64,000 nt of DNA from Brachybacterium sp. FME24 (GTDB taxonomy: Bacteria; Actinomycetota; Actinomycetes; Actinomycetales; Dermabacteraceae). Positions 34,258-43,478 of the stretch are shown one piece after another. Position 1 is the stretch's first letter. The number at the start of each line of letters is the position of its first letter. The notes beneath the pieces were generated by a model. That model saw nothing but the letters and a program-made list of their open reading frames with translations, did not search any database and was not told where the DNA came from. The stretch covers positions 1 through 64,000 of the forward strand of contig NZ_JABUXV010000011.1 of the NCBI RefSeq assembly GCF_014897705.1, given 5' to 3'. The translations under genes were made by a program, and so were the position numbers.

Positions 34258-35256
34258 TCAGAACGGCTGAGGTGCTCCGCGTAGGCCGGAACTACGTTGC
34301 GCCTTCAGCGCAACCTCGGTGGCCAGCAGACTGGCTGCCGTCGTGATCTTCGGCTCCCGGTCGGCCAGCAGCGCATCGAAGAAGTACTGGGCAGAACGTT
34401 GCGGGGAGCCGAGCGGCTCGTCCCAGATCTCACGATCGTGGGTGGTCACGGTGAGGCGGTGGTAGGCCCAGTCGACCTCAGCCGTGCCCCGGGAGCCGGT
34501 CACCCGCATCCGGTAGTGACCGTGGACGGCGGCCGCCTCAGGGCCCAACCAGTTCGCTTCGATCGTCGCCAGGACGTCGCCTGCGCGCAGCAGAAGAGCG
34601 ACGTGATCGTCGAAGCCGGGATGATCCTTGGCCCGGACATTGCCGACGTGTGCGGAGACGGTCCCTTCCGGGGTTGCGCCTTGCTGCTCAGCGACCAGGT
34701 CGAGCATCAGATCGATGTCATGGATGGGAAGGTCGCCGGCGATTCCACCGTAGGTGGCAGGGTCCAGGAACCAGGCCGGACGTGTGGACTGATTGAGCAT
34801 GTGCGGGCCGGTGGAGGCGATCATCGCAATGGTGCCGAGCGTGCCGTCTGCTACCAGGCGCCGCAGCGCGAGAGTGGCGGGGTAGAAGCGCTTCTCGAAG
34901 ACGATCGAGACGTGCCGGTCGGACTCTGCGGCGGCCTCTCGGATCGCCTCGAGCTGCGGTAGGGAGGTGCACAGTGGCTTGTCGGCCAGCACATGAGCGC
35001 TGGCTCGCAACGCGGCGACGGTGGCCTCGGCGCGCTGGCTGTAGATCCCGGCGATGAGCGCGACGTCGACGTCGTGGGCCTCCAGCAACCGCTGTGGGGA
35101 GTCGTACAGCGGGACGCTGATTCCGCTCAGGAACCTCTCGCGCAACTGCGGGTCCGGTTCGGAGGCCGCCACAAGTTCGAGCTCGTCGCGTTGAGCGACT
35201 TCGGCCAGGGCGTAGTCGACGTGCTGGTGGGCTGCGCCGAGGATGGCGACCTTCAT
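34258..35256 (-). CDS. Gfo/Idh/MocA-family oxidoreductase
   Basis: 332 residues from ATG 35256 (caaggagcttcg upstream; ATGA overlap with the preceding gene). KVAILGAAHQHVDYALAEVAQ is a Rossmann start lacking the second Gly of GxGxxG, and HVLADKPLCTSL is the EKP-like motif with Lys kept (Asp-Lys-Pro). SIVFEKRFYPATLALRRLVADGTLG and YGGIAGDLPIHDIDLMLDLVAEQQG form the C-terminal sheet with the catalytic His/Asp. NAD(P)-dependent sugar or cyclitol dehydrogenase; substrate unknown. Second gene of a two-gene operon. Confidence 0.87.
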   Translation of the reverse strand: MKVAILGAAHQHVDYALAEVAQRDELELVAASEPDPQLRERFLSGISVPLYDSPQRLLEAHDVDVALIAGIYSQRAEATVAALRASAHVLADKPLCTSLPQLEAIREAAAESDRHVSIVFEKRFYPATLALRRLVADGTLGTIAMIASTGPHMLNQSTRPAWFLDPATYGGIAGDLPIHDIDLMLDLVAEQQGATPEGTVSAHVGNVRAKDHPGFDDHVALLLRAGDVLATIEANWLGPEAAAVHGHYRMRVTGSRGTAEVDWAYHRLTVTTHDREIWDEPLGSPQRSAQYFFDALLADREPKITTAASLLATEVALKAQRSSGLRGAPQPF

Positions 35257-36287
35257 CGAAGCTCCTTGAGGGTTACGAGGCTGCCCGTGCGGGCCGCGGT
35301 GGTGATGGCGTCGATCAGGCGGACAGTGGCGGCGCCGTCGGCTGCGGTGATCGCCGGGTCCCGACCCTCGGCGATGGCGGCCAGGATGTCGCGCCACTGC
35401 TGGATGTGGCCGGTGAGGCCGATGGCGGTGTGGTCGGAGGAGCCGACGCCGATGCCCTCGCGGTCGGTGCCGAACTGCGGGGTGGGAACGCCGTCGACGT
35501 CCCAGCGGGTGATCTCGCCCTGACCGATCTCGACGACGCCGCGCTCGCAGTGCAAGGTCAGGGTCGCGGGCGATCCGGGGGGTGTGGCGGTGGTGGTGGA
35601 TATCAGGCCCAGCGCCCCGCCGGCGAAGCGGAGGGTGGCCACCGTCATGTCCTCGGCTTCGGTGTCGTGGGCGAGGGTGGCCTGCTGGGCGGTCACTGAT
35701 TCGACGGGGCCAGCCAGCCACTGCAGCAGGTCGACGTTGTGGACGCCCTGGTTCATCAGTGACCCTCCCCCACCGGCCGGGTCCCCGCGCCAGGCAACCG
35801 CTGCGTAATAGTCGTCGCCGCGCCACCAGTGGACGTGGGTGGTGGCCAGGCGCACTGCGCCGAGAGTCCCGGCCTCGAGGGCTCGGCGCACCGCGACGAC
35901 CTCGGGTTCGAGGCGGCGCTGGGAGATGGTCGAGACTGTCAGTCCCCTCTCGGCGGCGAGGCTGACGATGCGGTCGGCGTCGGGCGCGGTCAGGGCCAGC
36001 GGTTTCTCGACCACCACATGCTTGCCGGCTTCGAGTGCCGCGAGGGCCTGCTCAGCGTGCACCCCGCTCGGAGAGCAGATCGCGATCACGTCGACGTCCG
36101 CGCGAACCATCAGCTCCTCGGGCGGGACCTGGGCGGCGCCGGGCCAGCCGGCCTCGGCAGCGGCAGCGGTGCCGCCCCCACTGAAGGCACGCAAATCGGT
36201 CCGATCGCGCAGAGCGTCGAGGGCGCGCGCATGGCTGCGGCCGATGGTTCCCAGACCGATCAGTCCGACGCCGATCACAGTGTTCAT
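35253..36287 (-). CDS. Gfo/Idh/MocA-family oxidoreductase
   Basis: 344 residues from ATG 36287 (gggaacctc spacing). GVGLIGLGTIGRSHARAL is the NAD(P) site, KHVVVEKPLALT the EKP motif, and GGGGSLMNQGVHNVDLLQWLAGPVESV the conserved helix with the His of the active site. LISTTTATPPGSPATLTLHCERG belongs to the C-terminal sheet. Likely a sugar dehydrogenase paired with the next gene (4-bp overlap). The operator at 36398 lies upstream, shared with the divergent Gfo/Idh operon. Confidence 0.9.
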   Translation of the reverse strand: MNTVIGVGLIGLGTIGRSHARALDALRDRTDLRAFSGGGTAAAAEAGWPGAAQVPPEELMVRADVDVIAICSPSGVHAEQALAALEAGKHVVVEKPLALTAPDADRIVSLAAERGLTVSTISQRRLEPEVVAVRRALEAGTLGAVRLATTHVHWWRGDDYYAAVAWRGDPAGGGGSLMNQGVHNVDLLQWLAGPVESVTAQQATLAHDTEAEDMTVATLRFAGGALGLISTTTATPPGSPATLTLHCERGVVEIGQGEITRWDVDGVPTPQFGTDREGIGVGSSDHTAIGLTGHIQQWRDILAAIAEGRDPAITAADGAATVRLIDAITTAARTGSLVTLKELR

Positions 36288-36397
36288 GAGGTTCCCTTCC
36301 CTGGTGAGGCCGGAGCGCCCAGCAGGGCGACCAGGTCCCGTCCAGTGCGCCGAACGATAGGTGTACAGCTCCAAGCTACGGCGTTCTCCCCTTGACG

Positions 36398-36411
36398 TGC
36401 AAGCGATTGCA
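36398..36411. promoter_or_regulatory. LacI-type operator (TGCAAGCGATTGCA)
   Basis: TGCAA-gCGa-TTGCA, with perfect 5-bp arms, lies in the gap between two divergent Gfo/Idh operons, preceded by ttgacg, a possible -35 of the rightward promoter. Confidence 0.75.
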
Positions 36412-36523
36412 GACCAGGCTGGGACCCGCAGGCACCGTCGTCTACGCCTCCCTGGCGATCGCCGGAGCCCGCGACCAACCAGCGACAGGTCCGGGTCGGC
36501 CCCGGGCTACGAGGGGAGCAGCC

Positions 36524-37387
36524 GTGCTGCGCATCGGCATGATCGGCACCGAGAACTCGCACATCACGCATTTCACCCGGTTCCTGAACGTGGAGCAGCG
36601 TCATCCGGGGGTGCGCGCCGCCGCCCTCGCCGGTGGCCGCAGCGAGCGGAATCTGGAGCTAGCCGAGCTGGGCGGGATCGACCTGATCGTCGGGGAGCCG
36701 GCAGAGCTGGTCGACCAGGTCGACGCTGCCATCGTCTCCACCCGTGATGGCGCCAAGCACCTCGTGCACGCCCGGCCGCTGCTAGAGGCAGGCAAGCCGG
36801 TGCTGGTCGACAAGCCCCTGGCGGCCTCGGTCGAGCACGCCCGGGAACTACTCTCGGTCGCCGAGCAGAATTCGGCGCTGCTGCTGTCCTGCTCGGCGCT
36901 GCGATACGTGCCCGAGATCGGGCATCTGGTGCCGACGAAGGAGAGCGGCCCGCTGCGTCACCTGCACGTGATCGGCCCAGCCGATCCAGACAGCGAGTAC
37001 TCCGGGCTGTTCTTCTACGGCATCCACCATGTCGAGGCAGCGCTGGAGATCCTCGGCAACCCCGCTGTTGATCCCGCCTTGCTCGATGTGCGGGCTGTGC
37101 GCCGCGGCGACACCGTGGTGGCCACGGTGCGTATCGCCGACACCGAGGTGACGTTCACCTTCGTCGTGCCCGGTGCCGGTCCGCGGGTGCCGTTCCATGC
37201 CACCGGTATCTACCAGGGCGCTGTGGTCTCGCACGATCTCACGCTCGGCGGGGACTACAACGCTCCTGCCCTGGCCGAATTCCTGGCGGCCGTCAAGACC
37301 GGCTCGGTCTCCCGCTCCCCCGGCCAACTGCTGGCGCCCGTCGCGGTGCTGTCGGCCATCTCGTCCACTCTCGAAAGGAACTCCTGA
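36524..37387 (+). CDS. Gfo/Idh/MocA-like oxidoreductase, short form
   Basis: 287 residues from GTG 36524 (gaggggagcagcc upstream). IGMIGTENSHITHFTRFL replaces the usual GxGxxG by GTENSH, a pattern seen in a divergent branch of the family. KPVLVDKPLAASVEHAR is the EKP-like motif. SEYSGLFFYGIHHVEAALEILG carries the conserved His. The C-terminal sheet is shorter than usual. It may be a catalytically altered member or an epimerase/lyase-like variant. It overlaps the next gene by one base (TGATG). Confidence 0.82.
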   Translation: MLRIGMIGTENSHITHFTRFLNVEQRHPGVRAAALAGGRSERNLELAELGGIDLIVGEPAELVDQVDAAIVSTRDGAKHLVHARPLLEAGKPVLVDKPLAASVEHARELLSVAEQNSALLLSCSALRYVPEIGHLVPTKESGPLRHLHVIGPADPDSEYSGLFFYGIHHVEAALEILGNPAVDPALLDVRAVRRGDTVVATVRIADTEVTFTFVVPGAGPRVPFHATGIYQGAVVSHDLTLGGDYNAPALAEFLAAVKTGSVSRSPGQLLAPVAVLSAISSTLERNS

Positions 37388-38412
37388 TGAATGACTCCAG
37401 CACCGCGGGCAGCCTGCGCTTCGGCGTGATCGGCGTCGGCATCATCGGCCGCCAGCACGTGGCACGCCTGCTATCCGACGCGTCCCCGGCAACCCTGATC
37501 GCGCTGGCCGACGCGAATCCCGAGGCCGCACGGACGGTGGCCGAGGAGAACGGGGTCGAGGCGTCAGCCAGCGTCGAAGAGCTTCTGGGTCGCGACGACA
37601 TCGACGTGGTGGTGATCGCGGTGCCCTCGGGCCTGCACGCCGATGTGACCATCGATGCGCTCGATGCCGGCAAGCACGTGTTCCTGGAGAAGCCGATCGA
37701 GGTCACGGTCGAGGCCTCCGATCGCATCCGCGAGGCCGAACAGCGCTCCGGCAAGATCCTGTCGATCGCCAGTCAACGCCGTTTCGCCGCCGAGAACCAA
37801 TTCCTAAAGACGCTCGTCTCCGAGGGAAAATTGGGCCGCCTCACCTCCGCGACCGTCGAGGTGCCGCTGTGGCGCTCCCAGGAGTACTACGACTCCGGGG
37901 CGTGGCGCGGCACCTGGAAGCTCGATGGCGGAGGAGCCTTGATGAATCAGGGCGTACACCTGGTGGATCTGGCTCTGTGGCTGCTCGGGGACGTCGAGGA
38001 GCTGTTCGCCTTCACCGGTCTGTTGGCCCATGAGCGCATCGAGGTGGAGGACACCGTCACCGCGACCGCCCGTCTGCGCAGCGGCGCTCAGCTGACCTTC
38101 CAGGCCACCACTGCCGCCTACGGCAAGCTTCCGATCCGAGTGAGCCTGATGGGCGATGCCGGCTCGATCGTCACCGAGTCCGAGCGCGTGATCCACTTCC
38201 ATTCGCGCGATGGCCTGGAACTGCCGGAGTTCGAGGCCGTCGACATCATGCTCGAGCAGCACCTCGACTTCGTCGATGCCGTCCAGAACGAGCACGCTCC
38301 CCTGGTGACCTCGGCCGACGCACGGGCTGCGGTCGCCTTCATCGAGGCCGTCTACGAGTCCGGCCGTACTGGGAAGCCGGTCCGTCCCGCCGAGCTGCCG
38401 GTGCGCGCCTGA
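37387..38412 (+). CDS. Gfo/Idh/MocA-family oxidoreductase
   Basis: 341 residues. FGVIGVGIIGRQHVARLL is an intact Rossmann motif, KHVFLEKPIEVT the EKP motif with catalytic Lys, and DGGGALMNQGVHLVDLALWLLGDVEELFAF the active-site helix with His. SIASQRRFAAENQFLKTLVSEGKLGRL and the ALxxQ-type sheet are typical of inositol/glucoside dehydrogenases. Several members of this subgroup oxidise the 3-position of sugars or glycosides. Middle gene of a three-gene operon with a short homologue and a hydrolase. Confidence 0.9.
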   Translation: MNDSSTAGSLRFGVIGVGIIGRQHVARLLSDASPATLIALADANPEAARTVAEENGVEASASVEELLGRDDIDVVVIAVPSGLHADVTIDALDAGKHVFLEKPIEVTVEASDRIREAEQRSGKILSIASQRRFAAENQFLKTLVSEGKLGRLTSATVEVPLWRSQEYYDSGAWRGTWKLDGGGALMNQGVHLVDLALWLLGDVEELFAFTGLLAHERIEVEDTVTATARLRSGAQLTFQATTAAYGKLPIRVSLMGDAGSIVTESERVIHFHSRDGLELPEFEAVDIMLEQHLDFVDAVQNEHAPLVTSADARAAVAFIEAVYESGRTGKPVRPAELPVRA

Positions 38413-38423
38413 GGTCGGCGTAG

Positions 38424-39371
38424 ATGGAGAGTGCTCACGGGCCAGCGGAGCCTGGGTCCGATACCGAACAGATTCGCCGCTGGTGGCGGCGGTGGCTCGG
38501 GGCTGAACCGGACCCAGCAGGCTCCTGGCAGATCGGTGCCGTGCGGAAGCCGCAGCACAAAGGGATGCGCGGTCCGATTCAACAGCTCACCCTGTCCTCC
38601 TATGACAGTGATTTGGTCTGCGAGTTCCACCGACCTGAGGGCGTGCCGCCGACGGGCGTGACGGTCATAGTGCCCTTCTACGACACCGCCCCTCTGTACG
38701 GGGAACCAAGTGAACGCACTCGCCGCGCAGATCGCGACCCGGCGCTCGGGGCATACGGGTTGCAACTAGCACAGGCCGGTCACGCCGTGCTCGCCGTGCC
38801 CTGGTGGTTCGAGCAGGTCTCAGCCGCGGATCCGGCCACGGCGGCGGCAGGCTCCCTCGCAGAGCGCTATGGTCCTGCGGCGCAGCGTCACCGCCGTGAG
38901 CAGACGATGACGGCGCTGGGGCGGAGCATCGGCGATCTGATGCTCGCTGTCACCGCACTGCTGGACTCCGGGCTCAGCGGCGACGATCGCCTGGCGGTCT
39001 TCGGCCATTCCCTAGGAGGGAAGCTGGCGATGCACCTGGCGGCTCTCGACACACGCCTCAACGCCGGCGCAGCACACGAACCGGGCCTCGGGTTCGCGCA
39101 CTCCAACTGGACCGACCCCTGGTACCTCGACGGCGTGCCCCCCGAAGGCCGGGACCAGGACGAACTGCTGGGACTCGTCGCACCCCGGCCCTTCCTGCTC
39201 GCAGGGGGCGGCGACAGCGACGGGGCGCACAACCTGGAGCTGTTCCGCTCGGCGCGATCGCGCTGGCCCGAGGAGACGAGCCCGGACCTGCTGCTCCACG
39301 ACGGCGGGCACCCGCTGCCACAGCATGTGATGGCAAGAATCCGGGAGTGGCTCACGAACGCTATCAAGTAG
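38424..39371 (+). CDS. Alpha/beta hydrolase (dienelactone hydrolase/acetyl esterase-like)
   Basis: 315 residues without a signal peptide. VTVIVPFYDTAPLYG opens the fold, DDRLAVFGHSLGGKLAMHLAALDTRLNAGAAHEPGLG is the nucleophile elbow, ELLGLVAPRPFLLAGGGDSDG the acid-containing loop and LLHDGGHPLPQHV the final His. The layout (deep N-terminal extension, His in GGH) matches carbohydrate-ester hydrolases of the AXE/DLH group, so it may remove an acyl group from the imported sugar or open a lactone. ATG 38424 lies 12 bp after the oxidoreductase stop. Confidence 0.75.
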   Translation: MESAHGPAEPGSDTEQIRRWWRRWLGAEPDPAGSWQIGAVRKPQHKGMRGPIQQLTLSSYDSDLVCEFHRPEGVPPTGVTVIVPFYDTAPLYGEPSERTRRADRDPALGAYGLQLAQAGHAVLAVPWWFEQVSAADPATAAAGSLAERYGPAAQRHRREQTMTALGRSIGDLMLAVTALLDSGLSGDDRLAVFGHSLGGKLAMHLAALDTRLNAGAAHEPGLGFAHSNWTDPWYLDGVPPEGRDQDELLGLVAPRPFLLAGGGDSDGAHNLELFRSARSRWPEETSPDLLLHDGGHPLPQHVMARIREWLTNAIK

Positions 39372-39393
39372 TGCCGTAAGCATGGACATCGCC

Positions 39394-39407
39394 TGCAATG
39401 GGTTGCA
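39394..39407. promoter_or_regulatory. LacI-type operator (TGCAATGGGTTGCA)
   Basis: TGCAA and TTGCA arms around tggg (the central CG is changed to GG) lie 41 bp before the start of the Tat-exported propeller gene, making it a separate regulated unit. Confidence 0.65.
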
Positions 39408-39447
39408 GACTGGAGGTCTTCCGCAGTCTCCCAACGAAGGGCTGACC

Positions 39448-41484
39448 ATGCCTGTACTACATCTGACTCGCCGACGAGCTCTGCAGACCGGTCTCGTCAC
39501 CACCGCAGCTGCGGGGCTCGCCGCCACAGCACCCGCTCCCGCTCTCGCCTCGCCGCCCGGCCGGCCCGGATCCGGCGAGCTGGTCGATCTCGGGATCGCT
39601 ATGGAATCGGTCAACGTCCGGCTCACCGGCAGCGGCCCGGACGGCGCAGGCGGCACGAGCCTCTACGCCCTGTCCGACGGCACCCCGGTGACCTTCTCGG
39701 TGATCAGCCCCGAGACGGGGAAACGCCTGTTCTCCTGGTCACTCCCCGATGAATCCTTGGCATACGGGGCCGGCGTCTACGGCATCGAGGGCGGCGCCTA
39801 TTTCACCGCGCGAAGCGGAAGTGCCACCGCGCTTCATTTCTACGACCACGCCGAACAGTCCGTCACCCACATCACCACCAGCGGGTCCGGACAGCCGATC
39901 GCCAACGCGGTAATCCGCAACGTCATCCCAGACGGGGACACGCTCTACTTCTGCTGCTACCCGCGCTCGGAGGTCTACGCCCTCGACCTGTCCAGCGGCG
40001 AGGTCCGCGAGTTCGGTCCAGCCAGTGACAACGGCGGAGAGTACGCCTGGGGCTTCACCAAGATCGGTGGCGCCCTTTACGTCGGCACCGGGATCGGAAC
40101 CGGCCAACTGGTCGCCATCGACACCGAGACCGGCCAGCGGACCGAGATCGAACTGGACGACCCGCCTGCGAGCATCGCCGCCCTGGGGACCGCCGGGCCC
40201 CTGTTGCTGGTGCCACTCCCCGGCCGCACCGGCGTGTATGACACCACGAGCGGCACCTGGCACGAAAATCTCCCCGGAATGGACCAGGTCGCGTCTGCCT
40301 TCGCCAGTGGAGGTGATCCGGCTCTCTCCTATTTCCGCGTCGAGGAAGAATTCTGGGCCTTCGACGCCGACTCCCTCGAGGCAACCCCGTTAGGCTTCGC
40401 CGAGCACGGCGTCTCCACCAGCTCCCTGCGCGCCCTGGAGGCGTTTCCGGTCGACGACCACGATGTGATCGCGTGCTTCCGTCAGGACGGGGAGGTGATC
40501 GTCTTCGACCCGAGCGCCGACGAGGTGTCCGTCCATGATGTCGCCGTCGACAGCGCCCCGGTGATCGCCCACAGCATCGGGCTCGGCCCGGACCGCAACG
40601 TCTGGGTGGGCGCCTACCTCAGCGCCGGCGTGATCGCGACCGTCGACAGTCACAGCCGAGAGATCACCCAGCTGGAGGGGCCGGAACAGGGTGATGCCAT
40701 CGCCGCCGTCGGTCCATATCTGATGGTCAGCAAGTACCCCAACGGCGTGGTCTATCGGTATGACGCGCGCGAGCCGTGGGAGTGGGATTCCAACCCCGAC
40801 ACCCTGGCCACCCTCATCTCCCCGCACCTGCAGGACCGGATCTTCGAGATGACCGACGCGGGCGGCCTGCTCGCCGCCGCCTCCATCCCGGAGTACGGGC
40901 ACCTCGGAGGGGCGCTGAGCCTGATCGACCCGGACACCGGCGAGTACGACGTGTATCGCGATGTCGTGGCGGATCAAGGGGTCAGCACGGTCGTCCACCG
41001 CGACGGGATCATCTACGCCGGCACCACCATCTACGGCGGCATGTCCACCGTCCCGACCACCACCGATGGCCATCTGGTCGAGTTCGACCTCGACTCCCGT
41101 GAGGTCACCTCGACGATCGTCCCGGTGCCAGGCGACGAGACGGTCTCCACGCTTTGCTTCGAGCCCGAGGCATCGACCCTCGTCGGCGTCACCTACGAGA
41201 GCAACCTATTCACCTATGACATCACCACTCATGAGGTGACCTCGGTGATCGAACTGGGCATCACGCCGACCGGCGCCACCTGGGGCCGCAGCCCAACCCT
41301 GCGGTACCGCAAGCACGACAGGAGCTTCTACGGGGTTGGCGGTCAGACCTTCTTCCGGGTCTCAGCCACAGGCGAGGTGACGGTCCTGGACGAGGAGCAC
41401 GCCTGGAAGTCGCTGACGATCACTGCCCGCGGCGAGATCTACCTGATCGACGACAACCGGGTGCACATCTACGACGTCGGTTGA
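39448..41484 (+). CDS. Tat-exported beta-propeller protein
   Basis: 678 residues from ATG 39448 (cgaagggctgacc upstream). LTRRRALQTGLVTTAAAGLAATAPAPALASPP is a twin-arginine signal with AxA cleavage and no lipobox. The mature protein consists of repeated ~40-residue blades with D-x-x-T/S-G-E motifs (LDLSSGEVREF, IDTETGQRTEI, YDTTSGTWHE, IDPDTGEYDVY, FDLDSREVTSTI), the YVTN/PQQ-like or Kelch-like propeller pattern. Such folded, Tat-exported propellers can be lyases, oxidoreductases or binding proteins; no catalytic motif is recognisable. It is the only enzyme-sized secreted protein of the region and could act on the external polymer. Confidence 0.75.
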   Translation: MPVLHLTRRRALQTGLVTTAAAGLAATAPAPALASPPGRPGSGELVDLGIAMESVNVRLTGSGPDGAGGTSLYALSDGTPVTFSVISPETGKRLFSWSLPDESLAYGAGVYGIEGGAYFTARSGSATALHFYDHAEQSVTHITTSGSGQPIANAVIRNVIPDGDTLYFCCYPRSEVYALDLSSGEVREFGPASDNGGEYAWGFTKIGGALYVGTGIGTGQLVAIDTETGQRTEIELDDPPASIAALGTAGPLLLVPLPGRTGVYDTTSGTWHENLPGMDQVASAFASGGDPALSYFRVEEEFWAFDADSLEATPLGFAEHGVSTSSLRALEAFPVDDHDVIACFRQDGEVIVFDPSADEVSVHDVAVDSAPVIAHSIGLGPDRNVWVGAYLSAGVIATVDSHSREITQLEGPEQGDAIAAVGPYLMVSKYPNGVVYRYDAREPWEWDSNPDTLATLISPHLQDRIFEMTDAGGLLAAASIPEYGHLGGALSLIDPDTGEYDVYRDVVADQGVSTVVHRDGIIYAGTTIYGGMSTVPTTTDGHLVEFDLDSREVTSTIVPVPGDETVSTLCFEPEASTLVGVTYESNLFTYDITTHEVTSVIELGITPTGATWGRSPTLRYRKHDRSFYGVGGQTFFRVSATGEVTVLDEEHAWKSLTITARGEIYLIDDNRVHIYDVG

Positions 41485-41492
41485 GAGGCATG

Positions 41493-41525
41493 CCGCGGCG
41501 CCCCGAGAGGCTCGGGACGCCGCGG
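41493..41525. terminator. Long hairpin between convergent genes
   Basis: CCGCGGCG-c-CCCGAG-agg-CTCGGG-a-CGCCGCGG folds as a two-part 14-bp stem with one mismatch. It lies between the Tat propeller (ends 41484) and the binding protein on the other strand (ends 41564) and can serve both. Confidence 0.8.
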
Positions 41526-41563
41526 TTGTCCAACCGGGGCCCGACCAGCCGCGACCTGAGGGC

Positions 41564-43345
41564 CTAGCTGCGGGTCAGGTACTTGTAGTAATAACCCTCG
41601 GGCGAAGGCCTGGGCTGGACCCCGCCCACGTCGTCTGCGACCGCCCAGGTCTGGGCGTTCCACGTCACCGGAATGGTCAGCGCCATCTGCTCGCGCACGC
41701 TCGCCGCCTCGATGAACAGCCGGTCACGCCCGGCATCGTCGAGAGTGGCCACGGCCTCGTCGACCAGGTTCGCGAACTCCTGCGCCTGGTCCGAGGAGCG
41801 GGTCGAGAGGATCTCCTCGGCTCGCGCGGCCATCTCCGGTCCCTCCAGGCCTTCGTCGCTCTGGACCGCCTGCAGCTCGGCCCAATCATCCGCGGACAGG
41901 CTGAACTGCCGCACGTAGTCGTAGCCGAAGATGTTATAGATCCAATTGTTCAAGGTGGGCAGGCCTGAGAAGGTCCCGGCGTAGAAGCTCATCACCGAGT
42001 CGTCCTCATGAGGAGCCCAGCGAGTCTCGGAGTGGACCCCGCTCTCGAGGATCTCGATAGCGACATCGATGCCGAGGGCGTCGATCCATCCTTCGCGCAG
42101 CACCTCGAGCCACGGCTCCTCGAAGTTGTACTGGATCCGCACCCCGGGCAGGTCATCGAGGATCCCGGCCTCGTCCAGCAGGTCTTTCGCGGCCTCGACA
42201 TCGTAGGAGACGGCCAGCTCCTTGCTCCAGCCGGGGACCACGTCCGGGATCAGCGCAGTGCCCGGCTGACCGGCCGAGACCTCGGTGATCATCTCGCGAT
42301 CGATTGCCAAGGACAGAGCTCGACGCACTCGGTCGTCCCGGATCGCCTCATGGCCGCCCCACATCGCCTGGAGGTAGGACGTCCCGTACCCCTCGACCGT
42401 GACCACAGACTCCTGGAGCTCTGGATCGCGCTCCACGGTGGACGCGCTGACGGTGATCACGTCGAGATCGTCATTGCGGAAGGCGAGCAGATTGGTGGGC
42501 CCATCGCTGGCAAGGCGAAGATCGATCTGGCCGATCCCGACCGAGTCCGCATCCCAGTACTCCGGGTTGGCCTCCATCACCAGTGAGGAGTTCGGCTCCC
42601 AGCTCACCGGGACGTACGCTCCATTGCCTACCCAGCTCTCGGGTTGCTGCCAGCCCTGCTGGTCCTCCTCGACCGAGGGTGGATGCACCAGGACCATCGA
42701 GTAGTGCGACATCAGCAGCAGGAAGTCTGGGCTCGGGCTCTCGAGTTCGATCACCAGGGTCATGTCGTCCTCGACCGTGATACCGACGTCGGCCCAGTCG
42801 TCCAGAGCTCCGGATTGATAGTCGGCGGCACCCTTGATCCCCAGGCCGGGCAGGTAGCTTGACGCCCCGGCCGCGTAATTCCCGCCTGCGCCGGAGGGGT
42901 CCAGCAAACGCTGGAAGGACCACTCGGCATCGCCGGCGGTGACCGGGTCACCGTTGGACCAGGCGGCTCCTTTGCGCATGGCGAAGGTATAGCTCAACCT
43001 GTCTTCGCTGACCTCCCAGGACTCCGCTGCGGCAGGCACCACCTCCACCGCGTCCTCCTCCTGCAGAACCAGCCCCTCGAGGAGACCGGCTGGCACGACG
43101 AGCATCGAGTTGTTCACGTAGTGGGGATCAAGGCTCTCGATGGAGGCGGAGGACTGGACGATCTGCAGAGATGGCCGCTCATCGCCCGAGCCGTCGCCTC
43201 CGCCCTGCGCGTCGTCACCGAAGATAGTGCAGCCGGTGGCGAGCAGACCGGCGGCGCCCGCTCCGCCTCCCAGCACGAGCCGTCTGCTGAGGCGGCCGCC
43301 GTCGGGCGGACCAGCGGGGTCGATGGGGTATCGAATCGGGGTCAT
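41564..43345 (-). CDS. Opp/Dpp-type (family 5) substrate-binding lipoprotein, copy 1
   Basis: 593 residues from ATG 43345 (gaaaggtgatcacc upstream). SRRLVLGGGAGAAGLLATGC gives a Tat-like signal with lipobox ATGC and Cys39. IVQSSASIESLDPHYVNNSM opens the family-5 fold; AAAESWEVSEDRLSYTFAMRKGAAWSNGDPVTAGDAEWSFQRLLDP is the classic segment; RVRRALSLAIDREMI is the second-lobe signature. It is clearly paralogous to the protein at 49908-51662 over its whole length, including the SPEGYYYKYL end. It should bind oligosaccharide or peptide for the Opp-type permeases encoded upstream. Last of the operon line, with its own double operator upstream. Confidence 0.92.
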   Translation of the reverse strand: MTPIRYPIDPAGPPDGGRLSRRLVLGGGAGAAGLLATGCTIFGDDAQGGGDGSGDERPSLQIVQSSASIESLDPHYVNNSMLVVPAGLLEGLVLQEEDAVEVVPAAAESWEVSEDRLSYTFAMRKGAAWSNGDPVTAGDAEWSFQRLLDPSGAGGNYAAGASSYLPGLGIKGAADYQSGALDDWADVGITVEDDMTLVIELESPSPDFLLLMSHYSMVLVHPPSVEEDQQGWQQPESWVGNGAYVPVSWEPNSSLVMEANPEYWDADSVGIGQIDLRLASDGPTNLLAFRNDDLDVITVSASTVERDPELQESVVTVEGYGTSYLQAMWGGHEAIRDDRVRRALSLAIDREMITEVSAGQPGTALIPDVVPGWSKELAVSYDVEAAKDLLDEAGILDDLPGVRIQYNFEEPWLEVLREGWIDALGIDVAIEILESGVHSETRWAPHEDDSVMSFYAGTFSGLPTLNNWIYNIFGYDYVRQFSLSADDWAELQAVQSDEGLEGPEMAARAEEILSTRSSDQAQEFANLVDEAVATLDDAGRDRLFIEAASVREQMALTIPVTWNAQTWAVADDVGGVQPRPSPEGYYYKYLTRS

Positions 43346-43388
43346 GGTGATCACCTTTCCAGGATGCTGGGCTCCGTCGCCCGCTCTC

Positions 43389-43435
43389 TGCAACCGATTT
43401 CTACCCAAGCCTCTCGCACTCTGCAACCGCTGTCA
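43389..43435. promoter_or_regulatory. Pair of LacI-type operators before binding protein copy 1
   Basis: TGCAACCGATTTCT (43389-43402) and TGCAACCGCTGTCA (43422-43435) have CG centres 33 bp apart, three helical turns. The arrangement matches the pair before binding protein copy 2 at 51722-51769 (34 bp apart). Confidence 0.65.
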
Positions 43436-43478
43436 ACGAAGCTAGGCGCCCCGCGGAAGCCGCGGTCAGGCCTGCTCC

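Noticed and set aside
35257..35826. Upstream extension of the Gfo/Idh gene at 34258
   Set aside because: Arg/His-rich shadow of the preceding oxidoreductase; ATG 35256 has a ribosome site and the Rossmann start.
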